Shown: positions 32,896 through 59,202 of the stretch, one piece after another
Layout: every line of letters begins with the position of its first letter
How positions within the stretch are numbered: the stretch's first letter is position 1
Source: Amoebidium appalachense
Lineage: Eukaryota; Ichthyosporea
DNA length: 64,000 bases
Direction of reading: 5' to 3'
NCBI GenBank assembly: GCA_963693365.1
Contig: CAVNZM010000003.1
Span: forward strand, 4,650,001-4,714,000
Notes under the pieces: generated by a model
The model's input: the letters and a program-made list of their open reading frames with translations, nothing else
Told to the model about the DNA's origin: nothing
Databases searched by the model: none
Translations under genes and position numbers: made by a program

Positions 32896-34800
32896 ATCTC
32901 TCCCCACTAACTTCTTTTTGTGTGCGCACGTGCGTGTGAATGCGCGCCCGTGTGTGTGGCCTGTGGTGTGGTGTGGTGTCTGTGTGTGTACATGTGTGTG
33001 TATGTGACCGGTGTGGGGCGGATTGTACAACTCCGAATCACCGTGTGACCTGGAGGGCTACTTACACAAGTCGGATGCTGGTCATGATAACTATAAAATC
33101 CGACACACTGCTCATTTCTGGCAGATCCTTGTTTGCGCACAAACTGAGTGGATTACATGCACACCCTTTGCTCGTGTGTGACTGTCCCGTATATAGTGAA
33201 AATTCGCATGCGAGGACACTTCGGTCCTTGTTTATCGCTAATTACGACCCAAGTGTCCCAAATATTTTCGGCGCGCTCCCAGGCCCCTCCCCTGTTGTAA
33301 ACTCCCAATTTTCTAGATATGCCCAATGAGCTTAGGTAATTTATAGCCTTTTTTAATTAATACGTCAAGGTCATTGGAGTAACGGTGCTCAAGTTATAAA
33401 CGGTTTTAGGGGGGAGGGTGAGGCCGTTTTTCGTTCATTTTGGCGCGATCGACCGACTGACTGCAGATAGGACTGAGCGCAACCGTTATATGGTTGCAGA
33501 AAAACATGACAAAAACAAATGAAAAAGGGCCAGAAAACAGATATTATTGTATTATTTGTCTTTCTGAAGGGTTTATGAACCTACATGGGTGAGTTTCTAT
33601 ATGCTCATGTGCTCTAATGTGGAGCGGTTGTTGTGGCCTGGCTCAGCCCGACTGGCAGCCAGGAAAACGAGGCTCGGACCAAAGGGGCACCAAATGGGCA
33701 CAACGGTGAAACAAAGGGCAACAATAACCCCGAAGAAGCCAAAAAAACGCGTTTTGAGCATTTAAGGACCAACGAGAACACTTTCCAGCAAAAGCGAAAA
33801 CGTTTGACCTCCATCATCTTGCTCATCTGCTCCGGGAAGCTAATAATACGGACATTCTGTGCTAAAATCCTCGCTAAAAAGGACCGAAAGTAGCCCTTAG
33901 CTAAGTTGCCTCAGAATCAAGATGTTGAGGTCGGGATGGTGGCATTGGAAAGCTCATGTGGTCTATTTTCACGTGTAGGGTTCCTTTTTGGCCTGAGAAA
34001 CACACAAGCGCTTCCAGTTTACTTTATAAATCAAAACTTGCACAAAAAAACACGTGTTTCCGCGAAAAGGGCAAACTTTGCCGGCACAATGCTCCTCGAA
34101 GATGTCATCGAAGACCCCACAAACCATATATCGCTGTAACGGGTATGACTTCAGCTTCACGTTTCTGCCATTTTTTCCCCTTTAGTTGCTATGGTCATAT
34201 ATGCCAGATATAGCGCGATATCCGATTTTTAGCTAATAAGGACTCAAGTGTCCTAATTAGTCCATGCGATTTATCAATAGTGACAATGTTACAGAGCGCT
34301 TGTGCGCTTGTGTGTGTGTGTGTATGTCAGTGTGTGTTCTTTCTGTGAACTGTTTTTTTTTTTTTTTTTTTTTTTTTTGGTGGGGTGGTGGTGGTGGGGT
34401 GGGGTGGGGGGGCTAGCAGCGAGGCTGAGGTGTCGTTCTAGTAATACTGTATGCATGTGAGAGCCTTTCGTTTATTTGCGGTATGAATAATCACAATCAA
34501 CACAAACACTGGAATACAGGTATATGCTTTAACCACAACTGTTGGTAAATCAACAGTGACAACAGGTAAACATTCACCTAAAAACGCCGGTGCTTTCGAT
34601 AGAGTTTACCTCACGAATCATCTTTTACCAGACGACTTAGCCTACACCACCTCAAAAGTAGCATCATCAACCTAAAATAAATATATACCTAAAAGTAGTA
34701 CAGAAAAGAATAAATACAAGTTGGACACCCAAAAACTAACGTATCATATATGTTGAGTAACACGTGTTTCTAATCTACAGGCGACCTACTAATATCGTTA

Positions 34801-34834
<34 letters not shown>

Positions 34835-35118
34835 TACGCACACAAAGTAAAAAATAAGAATGGACACACACACACACACACCATCCGGACGGCAATATTA
34901 CTAAAACCCGGCACTGCCGAAATTTCTTTTCTTCGAAGAAGCAACACAAATGCTCAACATTTGCGCCACTAACACACCTAGTATGTTATACACACCGCTA
35001 CCAACAACAAAGGGCAAAAAAAAGAAACGGCCGAAAAGGGCAAAAGAACAAAAAAAAAAAAAAAAAAAAAAAAAAAGAAAGAAAAAAGACAAAGTGGAAG
35101 AATATGTACGGTTCGAAT
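31376..35118. other. Array-poor intergenic region, no recognised gene
   Basis: Mostly unique sequence. Exceptions: G tracts at 32,260-32,300 and 32,347-32,370, C runs at 32,867-32,895 and 34,805-34,832, a T run plus GGTGG block at 34,351-34,412, and A-rich 35,048-35,090. Plus-strand frames at 31611-31874, 33000-33329, 33633-33893 and 33906-34139 are 75-110 codons long but show no family signal, signal peptide or splice context, so none is called. It contains the 3' flank of the CASC3-like gene. Confidence 0.45.
34233..34260. repeat. Inverted repeat (11-bp arms)
   Basis: Arms CTAATAAGGAC and GTCCTAATTAG around TCAAGT pair with one mismatch. A related, less symmetric sequence (GCTAATTACGACCCAAGTGT) occurs at 33,238-33,257, about 1 kb away. 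Confidence 0.6.
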
Positions 35119-48254
<13,136 letters not shown>

Positions 48255-48790
48255 TTCTTACCTGATCTCTAGCGATTATTTACTATGAAGAGTTGGTTAC
48301 CCGCCTACCTTAGCAACACTACACAAATCAACCACTCAAACTTACGGGTTACTAACGCTACAAGTCAACTAATAGCAACGCCAATTATACTACTCCTAGC
48401 TCATACCTCTATGCATACACCAGCTAGTTTGCATGAAAAGCCTGAAAAACAGTAGCTTTTTCGTTCTTCTTTTTCGGTTGCTGCCGGCTCGCAAAACAAC
48501 GACCCATGTGTGGTGACTCGACCACCGGCCCCGCAAATGCGGCAACCGCGCGCGAGTGATCCGTGTTTCAAATATCAAATCATCTAAATTATAAATCTGT
48601 TTTTATGCTGATAGGCCAATTACAGTAGGATATATGTACTATAGCTATTTACTGTTATTTAAGTATTTATTTACTTGCCGCAAGCGCAATTCATGGATTA
48701 TGCATTTCTTGAAACATTTTTCCGCCAGCTGGCTGGGACACAGCTGCAGAACCGTTGACGTTCTGCTTGACGTGAAGCGCACGGTCTGCT
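48255..48790. other. Upstream region of CASC3-like gene
   Basis: Array-free sequence with no supported gene; the probable promoter side of ATG 48254. No specific element is claimed. Confidence 0.4.
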
Positions 48791-48795
48791 TACGC

Positions 48796-48848
48796 GGGTG
48801 TGCGTGTGCGTGCGTGCGTGCGTGCGTGCATGCATGCGTGCGTGTGCA

Positions 48849-48896
<48 letters not shown>

Positions 48897-48998
48897 TGTG
48901 CGTGTGTGTGTGCGTGCACGTGTGCGTGTGCGCATGCGTGTGTACGTGGTGTGCTTGTGTGTGCATGCGTGTGCGTGCGTGTGCGAGTGAATGTGTGA

Positions 48999-49038
<40 letters not shown>

Positions 49039-49066
49039 GTGTGTGTGTGTGTGTGTGCGTGTGTGT
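48796..49066. repeat. (GTGC)n then (GT)n array
   Basis: About 20 GTGC units with ATGC interruptions, then GT units. On the minus strand a charged frame (DNIERRTRKPDDPEIAM...) ends at ~49,070 with a GTGACA donor-like sequence, but it lacks a clear start or acceptor and is not called. Confidence 0.85.
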
Positions 49067-49220
49067 GTCACTGACTGAAAGCGACGGCTCATTTTCGCTC
49101 CCCCTCTCTCACCCTTCCTACACACCGTATACATAGCTATCTCTGGGTCATCCGGTTTACGGGTTCGCCGTTCTATGTTATCCACGAATGACCACCCACT
49201 TCAAATGAACCATCATAGAA

Positions 49221-49343
49221 TTAGCGCCACCTATTAAGATTATTTATGCACACGGGCAAATTGAGGTCTGGAAGTTGAGGTTGTAGAGCCTCTTTCAATC
49301 CAAGATGGGTCATGGGATCGTGAACAAGTGACTCTTGTGCGAG
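49221..49343 (-). CDS. Probable last exon of an unidentified gene
   Basis: After the acceptor CCCTGCAG the minus strand reads 40 codons to a TAA (LAQESLVHDPMTHLGLKEAL... INNLNRWR). Composition and the clean acceptor look like coding sequence. Upstream partners were not identified; a 69-codon frame at 50291-50082 is the only nearby candidate and is unsupported. The protein family is not recognised. Confidence 0.35.
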   Translation of the reverse strand, partial: LAQESLVHDPMTHLGLKEALQPQLPDLNLPVCINNLNRWR

Positions 49344-49444
49344 CTGCAGGGATTTTAATATGTGAGTCGAATGTGTGGATCGTCCGAGCTGGGTACTTTC
49401 AGTTTTGTGGTGTGGGTGGACATATGGCGTGTGTGTTTTTGTGT

Positions 49445-49479
<35 letters not shown>

Positions 49480-49553
49480 GGGGGGAAGGGGGGGGTGGCT
49501 GTGTGTGTGGGTGTGCATGTGTGTATACACGGGTGTGTGTGTGTTTTGTGTAC

Positions 49554-49588
<35 letters not shown>

Positions 49589-49648
49589 CGTGCGTGTACG
49601 TGTGTTCGTGTACGTGTTTGCGCGTACATCGCCCGTCGTGTGTGTGTG

Positions 49649-49686
<38 letters not shown>

Positions 49687-50652
49687 GTGTGTGTGTGTGT
49701 GCTTACGTGCATCCGTACATGCCTGTGCAACTGTATTGCTACAGTGTGTTTTCCTGCGCTTTGGGGGAGTGTGTGTGCGTGTGTGTGTGGGGAGGGGAGG
49801 GGGAGAAAGGGGGAGGGGGCTGAGAGAGGAGGCAAAAGAGCTTTGGGAGGTATATTTTGGAAGGAGGACCCGGTTATTTTTTTTAATTTTTTTTTGGGGG
49901 GGGGGGAGGGGGGGAGGTTCCGGGGGTTTGGGAGGAGGGAGGGGGGGGGGGGGGAGGGGGGGAGGGGGGGGGGCGGACGGAATATTTGTTCGTTACAACA
50001 CATCTGGGTTTGAATAAAATGCCTCGTGAAAGAAACACCTGTGCAGGCTGAACGCTTTTGAGGTAGAATGTAAGAGTGACCTTATTGCACTATTGTGAAT
50101 GACTGTGTGCTACAAATGTGTTTTTCAGCAAGAGAAATAATGGCTGTGCTAAGCCAAAGCACCGGTTGTATGCATGTTGATTTATGTAAGGTTTTCATTG
50201 TGCTACCCAGTGCGCTATAGCTACCCGTGATGGAAACGTGCATTGGGGTACCGCAGCGAGTGTGTTTGGCAGCTGCTTCTGCTGGCATCAAGACCGAATA
50301 AATGAACTGCCACGTGTGACTGTGGCCTCAGCCGCCGTATGATAAACTATACTCTTTATTTTTCAAGGGTTTGAGTTGGCGCGTGATCAGTCGCTTCGGA
50401 AGAAAAGTTATGTCAGCCTTGAAAAAAAAGAGCTACCTCCAAATGTAGCAGATAAATGAACTAATGAACTAATAAATGAACTAATGAAAAACGAACCTTT
50501 TTTATTATCACAAGTGCACGTCACTGATTCTTCCTTCGATCTACCGGCAAGCTCTGGCGCTCAACATAGTAACAATACTGGTAGTAAATATTTGGATGGT
50601 ACGCCTAAATTTGTCCCTGCCAGCTAGCGCTGGTGCATGTCTCTCCCCCCCT

Positions 50653-50701
<49 letters not shown>

Positions 50702-51200
50702 CCCCCTCTGAGACTCCCCTTCGGGCCCAGCCCCCCTCCCCCTCCCCCTCCTCCCCTCTCCCTCCGGGCCCAGCCCCCCCTCCCCCCCTCCCCCTCCCGT
50801 CCGCCGGCCTGCCCGCCTGCGGAAAAATATGGGAGCTGAGGAGAGAGAGAGAGGGGGGAGGGGGGGGTTAAATCGCTCGCATGTGTCTGTCTCTCTGTGT
50901 GTGTATCTACATGCGTGCGTGTGTGTATAGTGTGTGTGTGTCATGTGTGTGTGTGTGTGTGCGCGCATGCGTGTGTATACGTACGTGTGTACGTGTGTGT
51001 GCATGTGGCACATGGATGTATGTGCCACGTGTGTGTGCTACTTAAGCATCATTGGCACTCTCACACTAACTGAGGGTAGCCAGTGGCCGTACTCGAAGAC
51101 GGCACATAGTTCCTACGCAAGGGATCCCTGCTCGAGCTTTACCCCCCCTCCCCCCCCCCCCCCCCCCCCGGAACAAATTTTTACTAATTATAAAATAAAT
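49344..51200. other. Repeat-bearing region, possibly introns of the gene ending at 49,221
   Basis: G runs at 49,447-49,478 and 49,936-49,972, GT/GC arrays at 49,500-49,705, a ~45-nt C run at 50,656-50,700 and GT-rich DNA at 50,895-51,030. The 50,000-50,640 part is array-free. No exon can be assigned. Confidence 0.4.
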
Positions 51201-51442
51201 AAATATAAATAAACGGTATGGGTCTGTGGGCACCTACATATGTTCGAACACGTCTTCACGGTCACCTAGGCCAGGTCTGTAGTGAACGTTCGTTTTTTTT
51301 TTTTTTAGCATATGCCGAAAAACTGTTTGAATAACATTATGTAGGCGAGGATAACGCTAACCAGCTTTTACCTTTGTTTCAGTATCTCTCTGTTCTTTTC
51401 TTCACAGTAGGTATATGTGACACTGTGTCCGGGAGAGGGGCG

Positions 51443-51486
<44 letters not shown>

Positions 51487-52247
51487 GGACAGGAAGCACG
51501 TAAGGTTTATCAGAAACGTTGGACTTTAATAAGCGCAGGTTGACGTTATAAGGCCCGGGTTGTTTTATTCTTATCTGTAGCCCCCCAAGCGGAGGGCAGA
51601 TTTTCTTATGTACATGGTTACCAGGTGACGTGGACCCACAAAAACGGGTTTCAATAACTTGCCCCCTCTAATATAGCTACTAGTTCAAGGCTACAACAAC
51701 ACTCCTAATGAAACCACAACATTAACACTCCGACTACTGTTTCTCGTTTCTTGTTTGCTGTCTGTTGACGCATTAGCAGTACAGGGTTACTAATATCAAA
51801 TGTATCAAAACGCAATTTATTCTATCCTAGGCATATCACCGTATATTTATAAAATTTCCGAGCTTTTGTAAATTCTGCGATACCAGGCGTGCAGGTAGGT
51901 ACTCTGTAGATAGATATTTCGATGAACCACGTAAGTTCAATTCCATGCCGGGCTGAACTTGCATGCTTAGTTGGTAGGCAGTATCATAGTACATAAACGT
52001 TATGATCATTGTAAATCCAATGGAATAATCAATGGAAATCTACTATTCTACCACAAAATGGGCTTTTGCATGAGGTCTTTTAACTATTCCGAGGCCCACA
52101 AACAGTTGCTATAGGATAACCAATCACACACGCAAAAAAAGGTGGAAAACATCCACCCCCCCCCCCCCCCAAAAAAAAAAAAAACGGCCGGTGAAGGCCC
52201 AATAATCAACAGATTTGCGAATCTCTAATCGCACGATCCAATTCCGA
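51201..52247. other. AT-rich spacer downstream of ABCG gene
   Basis: Mostly unique; one G run (51,445-51,485) and a short C/A run at 52,156-52,184. No open frame of interest. Probably the 3' flank of the minus-strand transporter gene. Confidence 0.45.
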
Positions 52248-52439
52248 TTACAAGATGCTAATCTTGGGCTTTCCAACCACACGCAACACCACATAGGCAA
52301 TGATGCGGAAGGAAACACCCAAAGCACACATCAGGGCAAGGTCGGTCCATTTGTTTGCATTCCCCATGCCGAAGTTTTGGAGCACGATGTCTCCCGTGCT
52401 CTGGCAGCGAGACCCGTCTTCGTCACATGTGAACGTGAG

Positions 52440-52492
<53 letters not shown>

Positions 52493-52790
52493 GGGGGTTT
52501 GAATGCGTTAAAAAGTACGAAGTACACAAGAACAAACGGATAACACAATGCAGAATGCAAGCCATACATAAAGAGTATGCATAATAAGCAGAGCCCATCC
52601 TCAGGGGGGGCCCACGTCATCCACAGTACCCGAGTTTCGACCTATTCCCCTCGTGGGGGGGGGGGTTATGTGTGTGCGCGTGAGTGAGTGAGTGAAGATG
52701 AAGGTGAGCACAGCTAAACAGGATTTCTGGGCCCGGGCCATAGTGCGAACCGTCACGGACATGTTGTAACAGACGGGTGTACACCTATCT

Positions 52791-52828
<38 letters not shown>

Positions 52829-52836
52829 ACCAAGAC

Positions 52837-52869
<33 letters not shown>

Positions 52870-52946
52870 CCGTGCAAAAAGAAAAGGTACGATACATAAC
52901 TAGAGTCCGCTCTCACCCCGATCTGAATTGGGTAAAGGGGGAGTGT

Positions 52947-52977
<31 letters not shown>

Positions 52978-54260
52978 GGGGGGGAGGGGGGGGGGGAGGG
53001 GAGGGGGGAGACACATCTACAATAACAGAGTATATAACATGTCTTATTAAACTCACTACGCACACACAAAAGTAAAACCCACCTTCGAATTCGTTGACCA
53101 TGAGAGACCTCCAAGCGTAGTAGATGAAACTTATCTTTTCCATCCACGCCACACCGGCCCAGAGATCGTCCGAGTTGACATAAAAACCACCAAACAGAGT
53201 GAAGAAAATCGCAATCACCGGACAGACGGCGGCGGCAACGTCGGCCGTCGGGCACAAGGCGGAAAGTACTATGCCGATGCCTTGGGCGGTGAAGTACTGT
53301 GTGCATAGGGATTAGGCGGTTAGGGATTTTACTGTTTTAAAATTTAAGATTGATCTTCTCTTCTCCTTCTCTACGTATGTACCCCCTATACTCGCTGCGC
53401 GGGCGAAGTACGAAATGGGGGCCCATGATTATGATTTTGCGGTGACTTATGACACTTTGTTACTGTGTTGCTTAAACTTCTAAAATTAAGGTGTCGTGTT
53501 ATGGTTTTGTGGTGATGGTGTGTTGTTTGGGTAAGGTTTGTGTTCGGGGTTCCGGATACTGGGTGGTGGTGGCCCAAGACACATGGCATGACAGGTCTAC
53601 ATAAAACACCAACGTTTCCTGTGGTCTTTTCTTTCCTTTCCTTTCCTTTCCTTTCCTTTTTTGTTTTTTTTTTTTTTTTGTTTTTTGGGGGGGGGGGGGG
53701 GGGTCATACCATGTAAGATAGGAAAATCAATACATCGCCCGACAATAACGAAGCAAAACAGGGCAACTCAAAGAGAAACAAAACAAAACGTGGGTGGCGG
53801 CAGGGAGGAGGAGGAGGGAGGGGGGAGGGGGGAAAGGGAAGGATTAGAATGCGATGCACAGCATGAAGGAAAATAGAAGGGGAGGGGGGGTGGAGGGGGG
53901 GGGGGGGGGGGGGGGGGGGGGTGGGTAAACCTGTGCAACGGTGCTGAGCATGAAGAAAATGAATCTGTCGGTGGCTGAGTTGAAGCCAATCATCCAATAG
54001 ACGACTGCGGCAAATGCGGCCGGGAAGAACATCTGGATGGGAGACTCGGAGAGAGACTTGGCTAGGTAGTAGGGTAGCACCTGGTACACACCACCACTGC
54101 GCTCACGCAGGAACACCGCCTGTACGTGTGTGTGCGTGTGTGGGTGTGTACGTGTGTGTGTGTGCATGTGTGTTTGTATATGAGTTGCAAAAAAGATTTG
54201 AGGAGAAAAGGGGAGAAGGGTGTGTGTGTGTGTGTGCGCCGGGGGGGGGGGGTGGGGGGT

Positions 54261-54291
<31 letters not shown>

Positions 54292-56415
54292 CGTTGATTC
54301 ACTAGGGTGTAATGTTGCAGAAGATACGACCCAACCAAGCATGGGGAATGACCCAGTCATATGGGTGTATGAGGAGTTATGCCCACCAGCAAGCCAGCAA
54401 GACCATTTCCATTATCAATTTGTCATCAATAATCTCAATCTGCAACAGATCTAGATCCCAAATACCGATTACATTTCATGCTTAAAACTACTGTTTGCAC
54501 CGTTTCTTTTGGATTATACCTTTTCAGAGTGGAAGACTTGGATCGCAGCCAAGGGGGGCACGAACGCCCACATCAGCACAATGAAGAAGAGATTTCCGGC
54601 GCGATTCATAATCGCATTCTGATCGTCTCCCAGCTGGTAGAAAACCGCACCGATCATGACGGCCAGAGAAACGATCTGCCCACCCTCTGCGATCGTAGCT
54701 TCCCGATTGCGCACGAAATTCTTGATTGCACGCCTCCAGAGGATGGTAAATTGTTTGATCGGGTTGAGCCTCTCGAGCCCGGCGCCTGGTTGCTCCCCCG
54801 GGGAGACGGTCCCCTCCTTGATCGCTGTCTGTCCGTATGGGCTGTTGCGGTAATCCTGCATAGATGATTTTAAAAAATAATATTCGTTTTCATTGAACTT
54901 CCTTTTGGATACCAACACGGTAATGTGGAAACAGGCTATTCAGGAACAACCGATAGAATTTGTTTGCACTTCGTTACTGCACCCGTGTTCATCAATATAC
55001 ACTCTTTACTCCCCCCCCCCCCAAAAAAAAAAAAAAACCAAACAAACAAAACTAACACACACACACACACACCTACCCACCCACATTCACACCCACACCC
55101 ACACCAACACCCACAAAAACAATCGAATACTGACAAAAAACTAAAACAAAGCACACCCCCAGCACCAGCACCTACCGATATGAGCTTCTGGTTCCTTTGC
55201 TTGGTCGCCTCCTCCATCGCCGCCGATCGGCTGTCGATCGTCGCGATGTCGAGGAAATGATCCGAAGGGTTTGTGTTTTTGGGACACGGGTACCCGCACT
55301 TGGTGAACCAATCAATCGCCTCCGATCCGGGCCCGTAGTATACCGTCTCACCCTTCGACAGGAGCAATAGTTTATCGAATAGTTTGTAAACGGTGGATCG
55401 CGGTTGGTGGATGGTTGTGATCACTGCACGCCCATGATCGGCCAATTGACGGACGAAATTCATCACGTTGTATGACGTGAAGGCGTCCAATCCGGATGTC
55501 TGCAAACGGAGAATTTAACCAATCAGAAAGGGATTTCTTGGAATAGCAAACAGCAAGCTTTGAGAACATCACAATGTGAAGGCTCGGGAAAAAAATGGAA
55601 AAAGTTTTTTTTAGCTTTCTCCGGGGGGGGGGAGGATAGGAGTGGTGGCAGAGGGGGTTGGGGGTCGGGGTCCGGCGGGGGGGGGGGGGGGGGGGGGGGG
55701 GATAATCTTATTCTTTTTCCTTGAAATATGAAGAGTCGAGGAAAGAGAAAGCCTATTCGGGGCTTCAGAACATTTCACACGGATACTGCCACTATACCAC
55801 CGGTGCCCGTAATTCCTCACGAATTCAGACACACAACCATGATATCCAGGGATGGGGTTTTTTTCGCATGGCAGGATGAAAAATGGGGGATTCTACGTAC
55901 GGGCTCGTCGAGGAACAGGATGCGGGGGTTTGTGATGAGCTCACAGCCAATGGCCACGCGCTTGCGTTCGCCGCCGCTGATGCCCTTGAACAGGTGGTTG
56001 CCGATCCGCGTGCCCATCGTGTGCCCCAGCCCAAGCTCGTTGATGATGCTCATTGCTCTGAAATTTCCCAACTTTTCAGTTAGGATTTGAGGCTGACAAC
56101 AGTAGTCAATGTAAGTGGTAAACAGTACCGAGGGAAGGTGGGGAAGGAGAGGGAAAGGGGGGAGTGGGTGGGTGGTTGTGTCTTTGGGAGGAAGATGGGT
56201 GAGAGGGAGGGACCATTGTGAGAAGGACGGGGGAGAAGGGGGCTGGGTTGCGGGTAGGTTCACACCTAAAAATGAGCCTGCGGTGTTATGGAACGGAGAC
56301 TGTGCCCATTTCTCCCAAGCCGGGAGAGGGGGGGGGGGGGAGGAAGGGATGCATTCGATGGTGGGAAAAAGGAAAGTAGATAATGGTTTTTATTACTTTT
56401 CTTTTCGTTTTTTTT

Positions 56416-56446
<31 letters not shown>

Positions 56447-57993
56447 GGGAGGGATATCATGCCTGTCTGTTTTCTGCTGGTCACTCCAAGAGTTTGGAAG
56501 GCGCAGCTGAGCCTGAAAGTAGAAGGTCTCTTGGACGGTGAGCTGTGGCATCAGAATATCATCTTGCTCCACATATGCTGCTATCCGCCTGTGTGTGGTA
56601 GCATAAAACTATAAGTTAGTATCTAAAAGTTTTGATGGTATTGGACAACTGGTTCCGCATGGTTTAATACAATTTAGTTTAGCTTTAAACTTATGATAGT
56701 ATTGGACGATTGGTTCCGCATGGTTTAATATAATAAGATTTGGTTCAGAGACTCAGTGATAGTATTGGACGACTGGTTCCACATGGTTTGATATTATTGA
56801 ATATATTTTATTTTGTGTTATAGTGGGTTGTGATATGATTAGACGATTGGTTCTTTATGGTAGAATAGTATCAATTTTTCTTTAAATTTGCGTGGTTACG
56901 GAAGTTGAGAGGGAGGTTAGAAGGCAGGTGTGTGTATGTGTGTTGGGGGAGGGGGAGTGGGAGGAGGAGGAGGGGGGGGGGGGGGGGGGGTATGGGAGGG
57001 AGCAAATGGGTTGAGCGATTGGGACGAATGGAAATTAGTTTTGGTGTGTTTTTGTGTTTTTTCTGGCAAAAGAGGGGGGGGGGGGGAGGGGGAGGGAGAT
57101 GGGCGGTCATTGAGTGCTAAACGGAATGTGTGGCATAAGGCCGTGGAGCTTTCTGCACCCAAAGGGTGGAGCCAAATATAGAGCGTGCAGCGTCTCCATG
57201 TCACACACAACTAAAACGAATAAACACATGCACATACAAACACACCCAGCCAGCCAGATAGACAGACAGACAGAAAAGCACCTTGCACACACACACCCAC
57301 ACCCACAGAAAGCGCAAAGACAGACATACACATGTGCAAGTGTACACAGAGTGCAGACACGTTACCTGAAGCTCTTATCGCGCTTGTAGCCGTTGACTCT
57401 AATCTCTCCCTCCATCCGCCCAGCCCCGAGATTTCGCCCCGACAGAAGATTTAGGAATGTGGTCTTGCCCGCACCGCTGGTGCCCATCAGCGCCTGATTG
57501 GTTGATTAAAATTTAATGTCATGATTTGCATACTGATAATAGTCCAATGGGGTGGTCATGATATGAGACCGCAGCGGGCCGCAAGTACTTCTGGAATTAT
57601 TCGTACATTGAAGATACCAGTCCTAGTAGAGTAAACGATTTTTAAATTTTTTTTTTTAAAAAAATCCTTGCAGATTGTCATTGTTAGTTCCTTTTTTACA
57701 GCCTATCATGCATACACATTCGAACACACAGCCGCCAGAGTGTTTCGTTATGCAACACATGTGCCAAGCGGGGTGGGTGAGGGTGGGTGAGTGGGTGGGT
57801 GGAGAGGAGGTGAGGGGGGGGTAGAGATTGTGTTTCAGAGTAAGTGCAAGGTTGGCAAGTTTTGTTTTTTTTCCTTTTTTTTTCTTTTTTCTTTTTGGTG
57901 GTGGTGAGGGGGAGGGGGTGGGGGGGGGACTGGGGGACAAACCCCCCAAAAAAAATGAGGGTGTCAAGTTTGGAGAAAAGAAGTGAGAGAGAG

Positions 57994-58045
<52 letters not shown>

Positions 58046-58437
58046 AAAAAACCAAATAATACTAACAATAATGATAATAATAAGGAAGAAGAAGAAGAAC
58101 AGGAGTGAACGAAGGAAGGAAAAGAAAATTTAAAACACCAACAAAATTGTTTGGGAAAAAAAATAGCAGAATAGAGATTGAAACACGAAGCCCGTTATGA
58201 GTGACAATGAAAAACCAGAATGATGTGCCCCCCCCCCCCCCCTTTTTTTTTCTCTTTCTTTCTTCCTTTCTTTTTTTGTATGCTTTTTGGGAACTTACGA
58301 TCATCTCCCCTGGCCTGACTGCGCCGCTGATTCCCTTCAGCACCTGCTTGCTAACTTTCTGCCGCCCCACCTGCAGCCAAGGAAGAAAAGAAAAAAACAT
58401 CAGCATTTGCTATGACAAGATTATCACCCCCCCCCCC

Positions 58438-58468
<31 letters not shown>

Positions 58469-58931
58469 CTCCTCTTTCAGCTTTGGTCCTTGTGCAAGGG
58501 CTTATTAAGTCCCCCCACCCCCCCCCTTTTTTTTTCTCTCCACGCTACTTAGTTTTTGTCAGTATAAACTCGTGGTATCCCCTCCCCTTCTCCTTCAGTT
58601 TTGGCCCTTCTGCAAGTGTTTATCGATTTTTTTTTCTTTTCTTTCTTTCTTTTTCTGTTTCTCTTGCCACTCAGGTTTGGTTAATATTCGTGTATGGGAC
58701 AAAAATATCAACACGTTGTACCCCGCTCCGCCGCTCCCCCCCCCCCCCCCCCCCCCACGCACACACCCTCATCCACCCCGGGAACCCCCCTCCCCCCCCC
58801 CCCCCCAACCTTTACCCCCATGTACAGGGACTTTGTCAACTCGTGAACCGTATTCACGTGTTTTAGAGATCTACTCTCAGCTATGTAGATACGCCTCACA
58901 GTCACTTCCCAACCAACAGTTCCAAAACCAT

Positions 58932-58974
<43 letters not shown>

Positions 58975-59156
58975 AAAAGAAAAGGAGACAGATGGATGGG
59001 GGAGGGGGGGCGGGTACAGCAGGGGTACTGTGCTGCATATCGGAGGGTATTCGGTGTTTGATGCATACACACAGCTGCATGCGCACGTGCAAACCTGTGC
59101 ACCAGCAATTCTGCATGTACGCTCAACATATTGTGCTCGAGCCGACACCTACACAC

Positions 59157-59202
<46 letters not shown>

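Noticed and set aside
33633-34139. Two consecutive plus-strand frames of 77-86 codons
   Set aside because: Lys/Asn-rich peptides without domains or conserved pattern; frame lengths are unremarkable for this composition.
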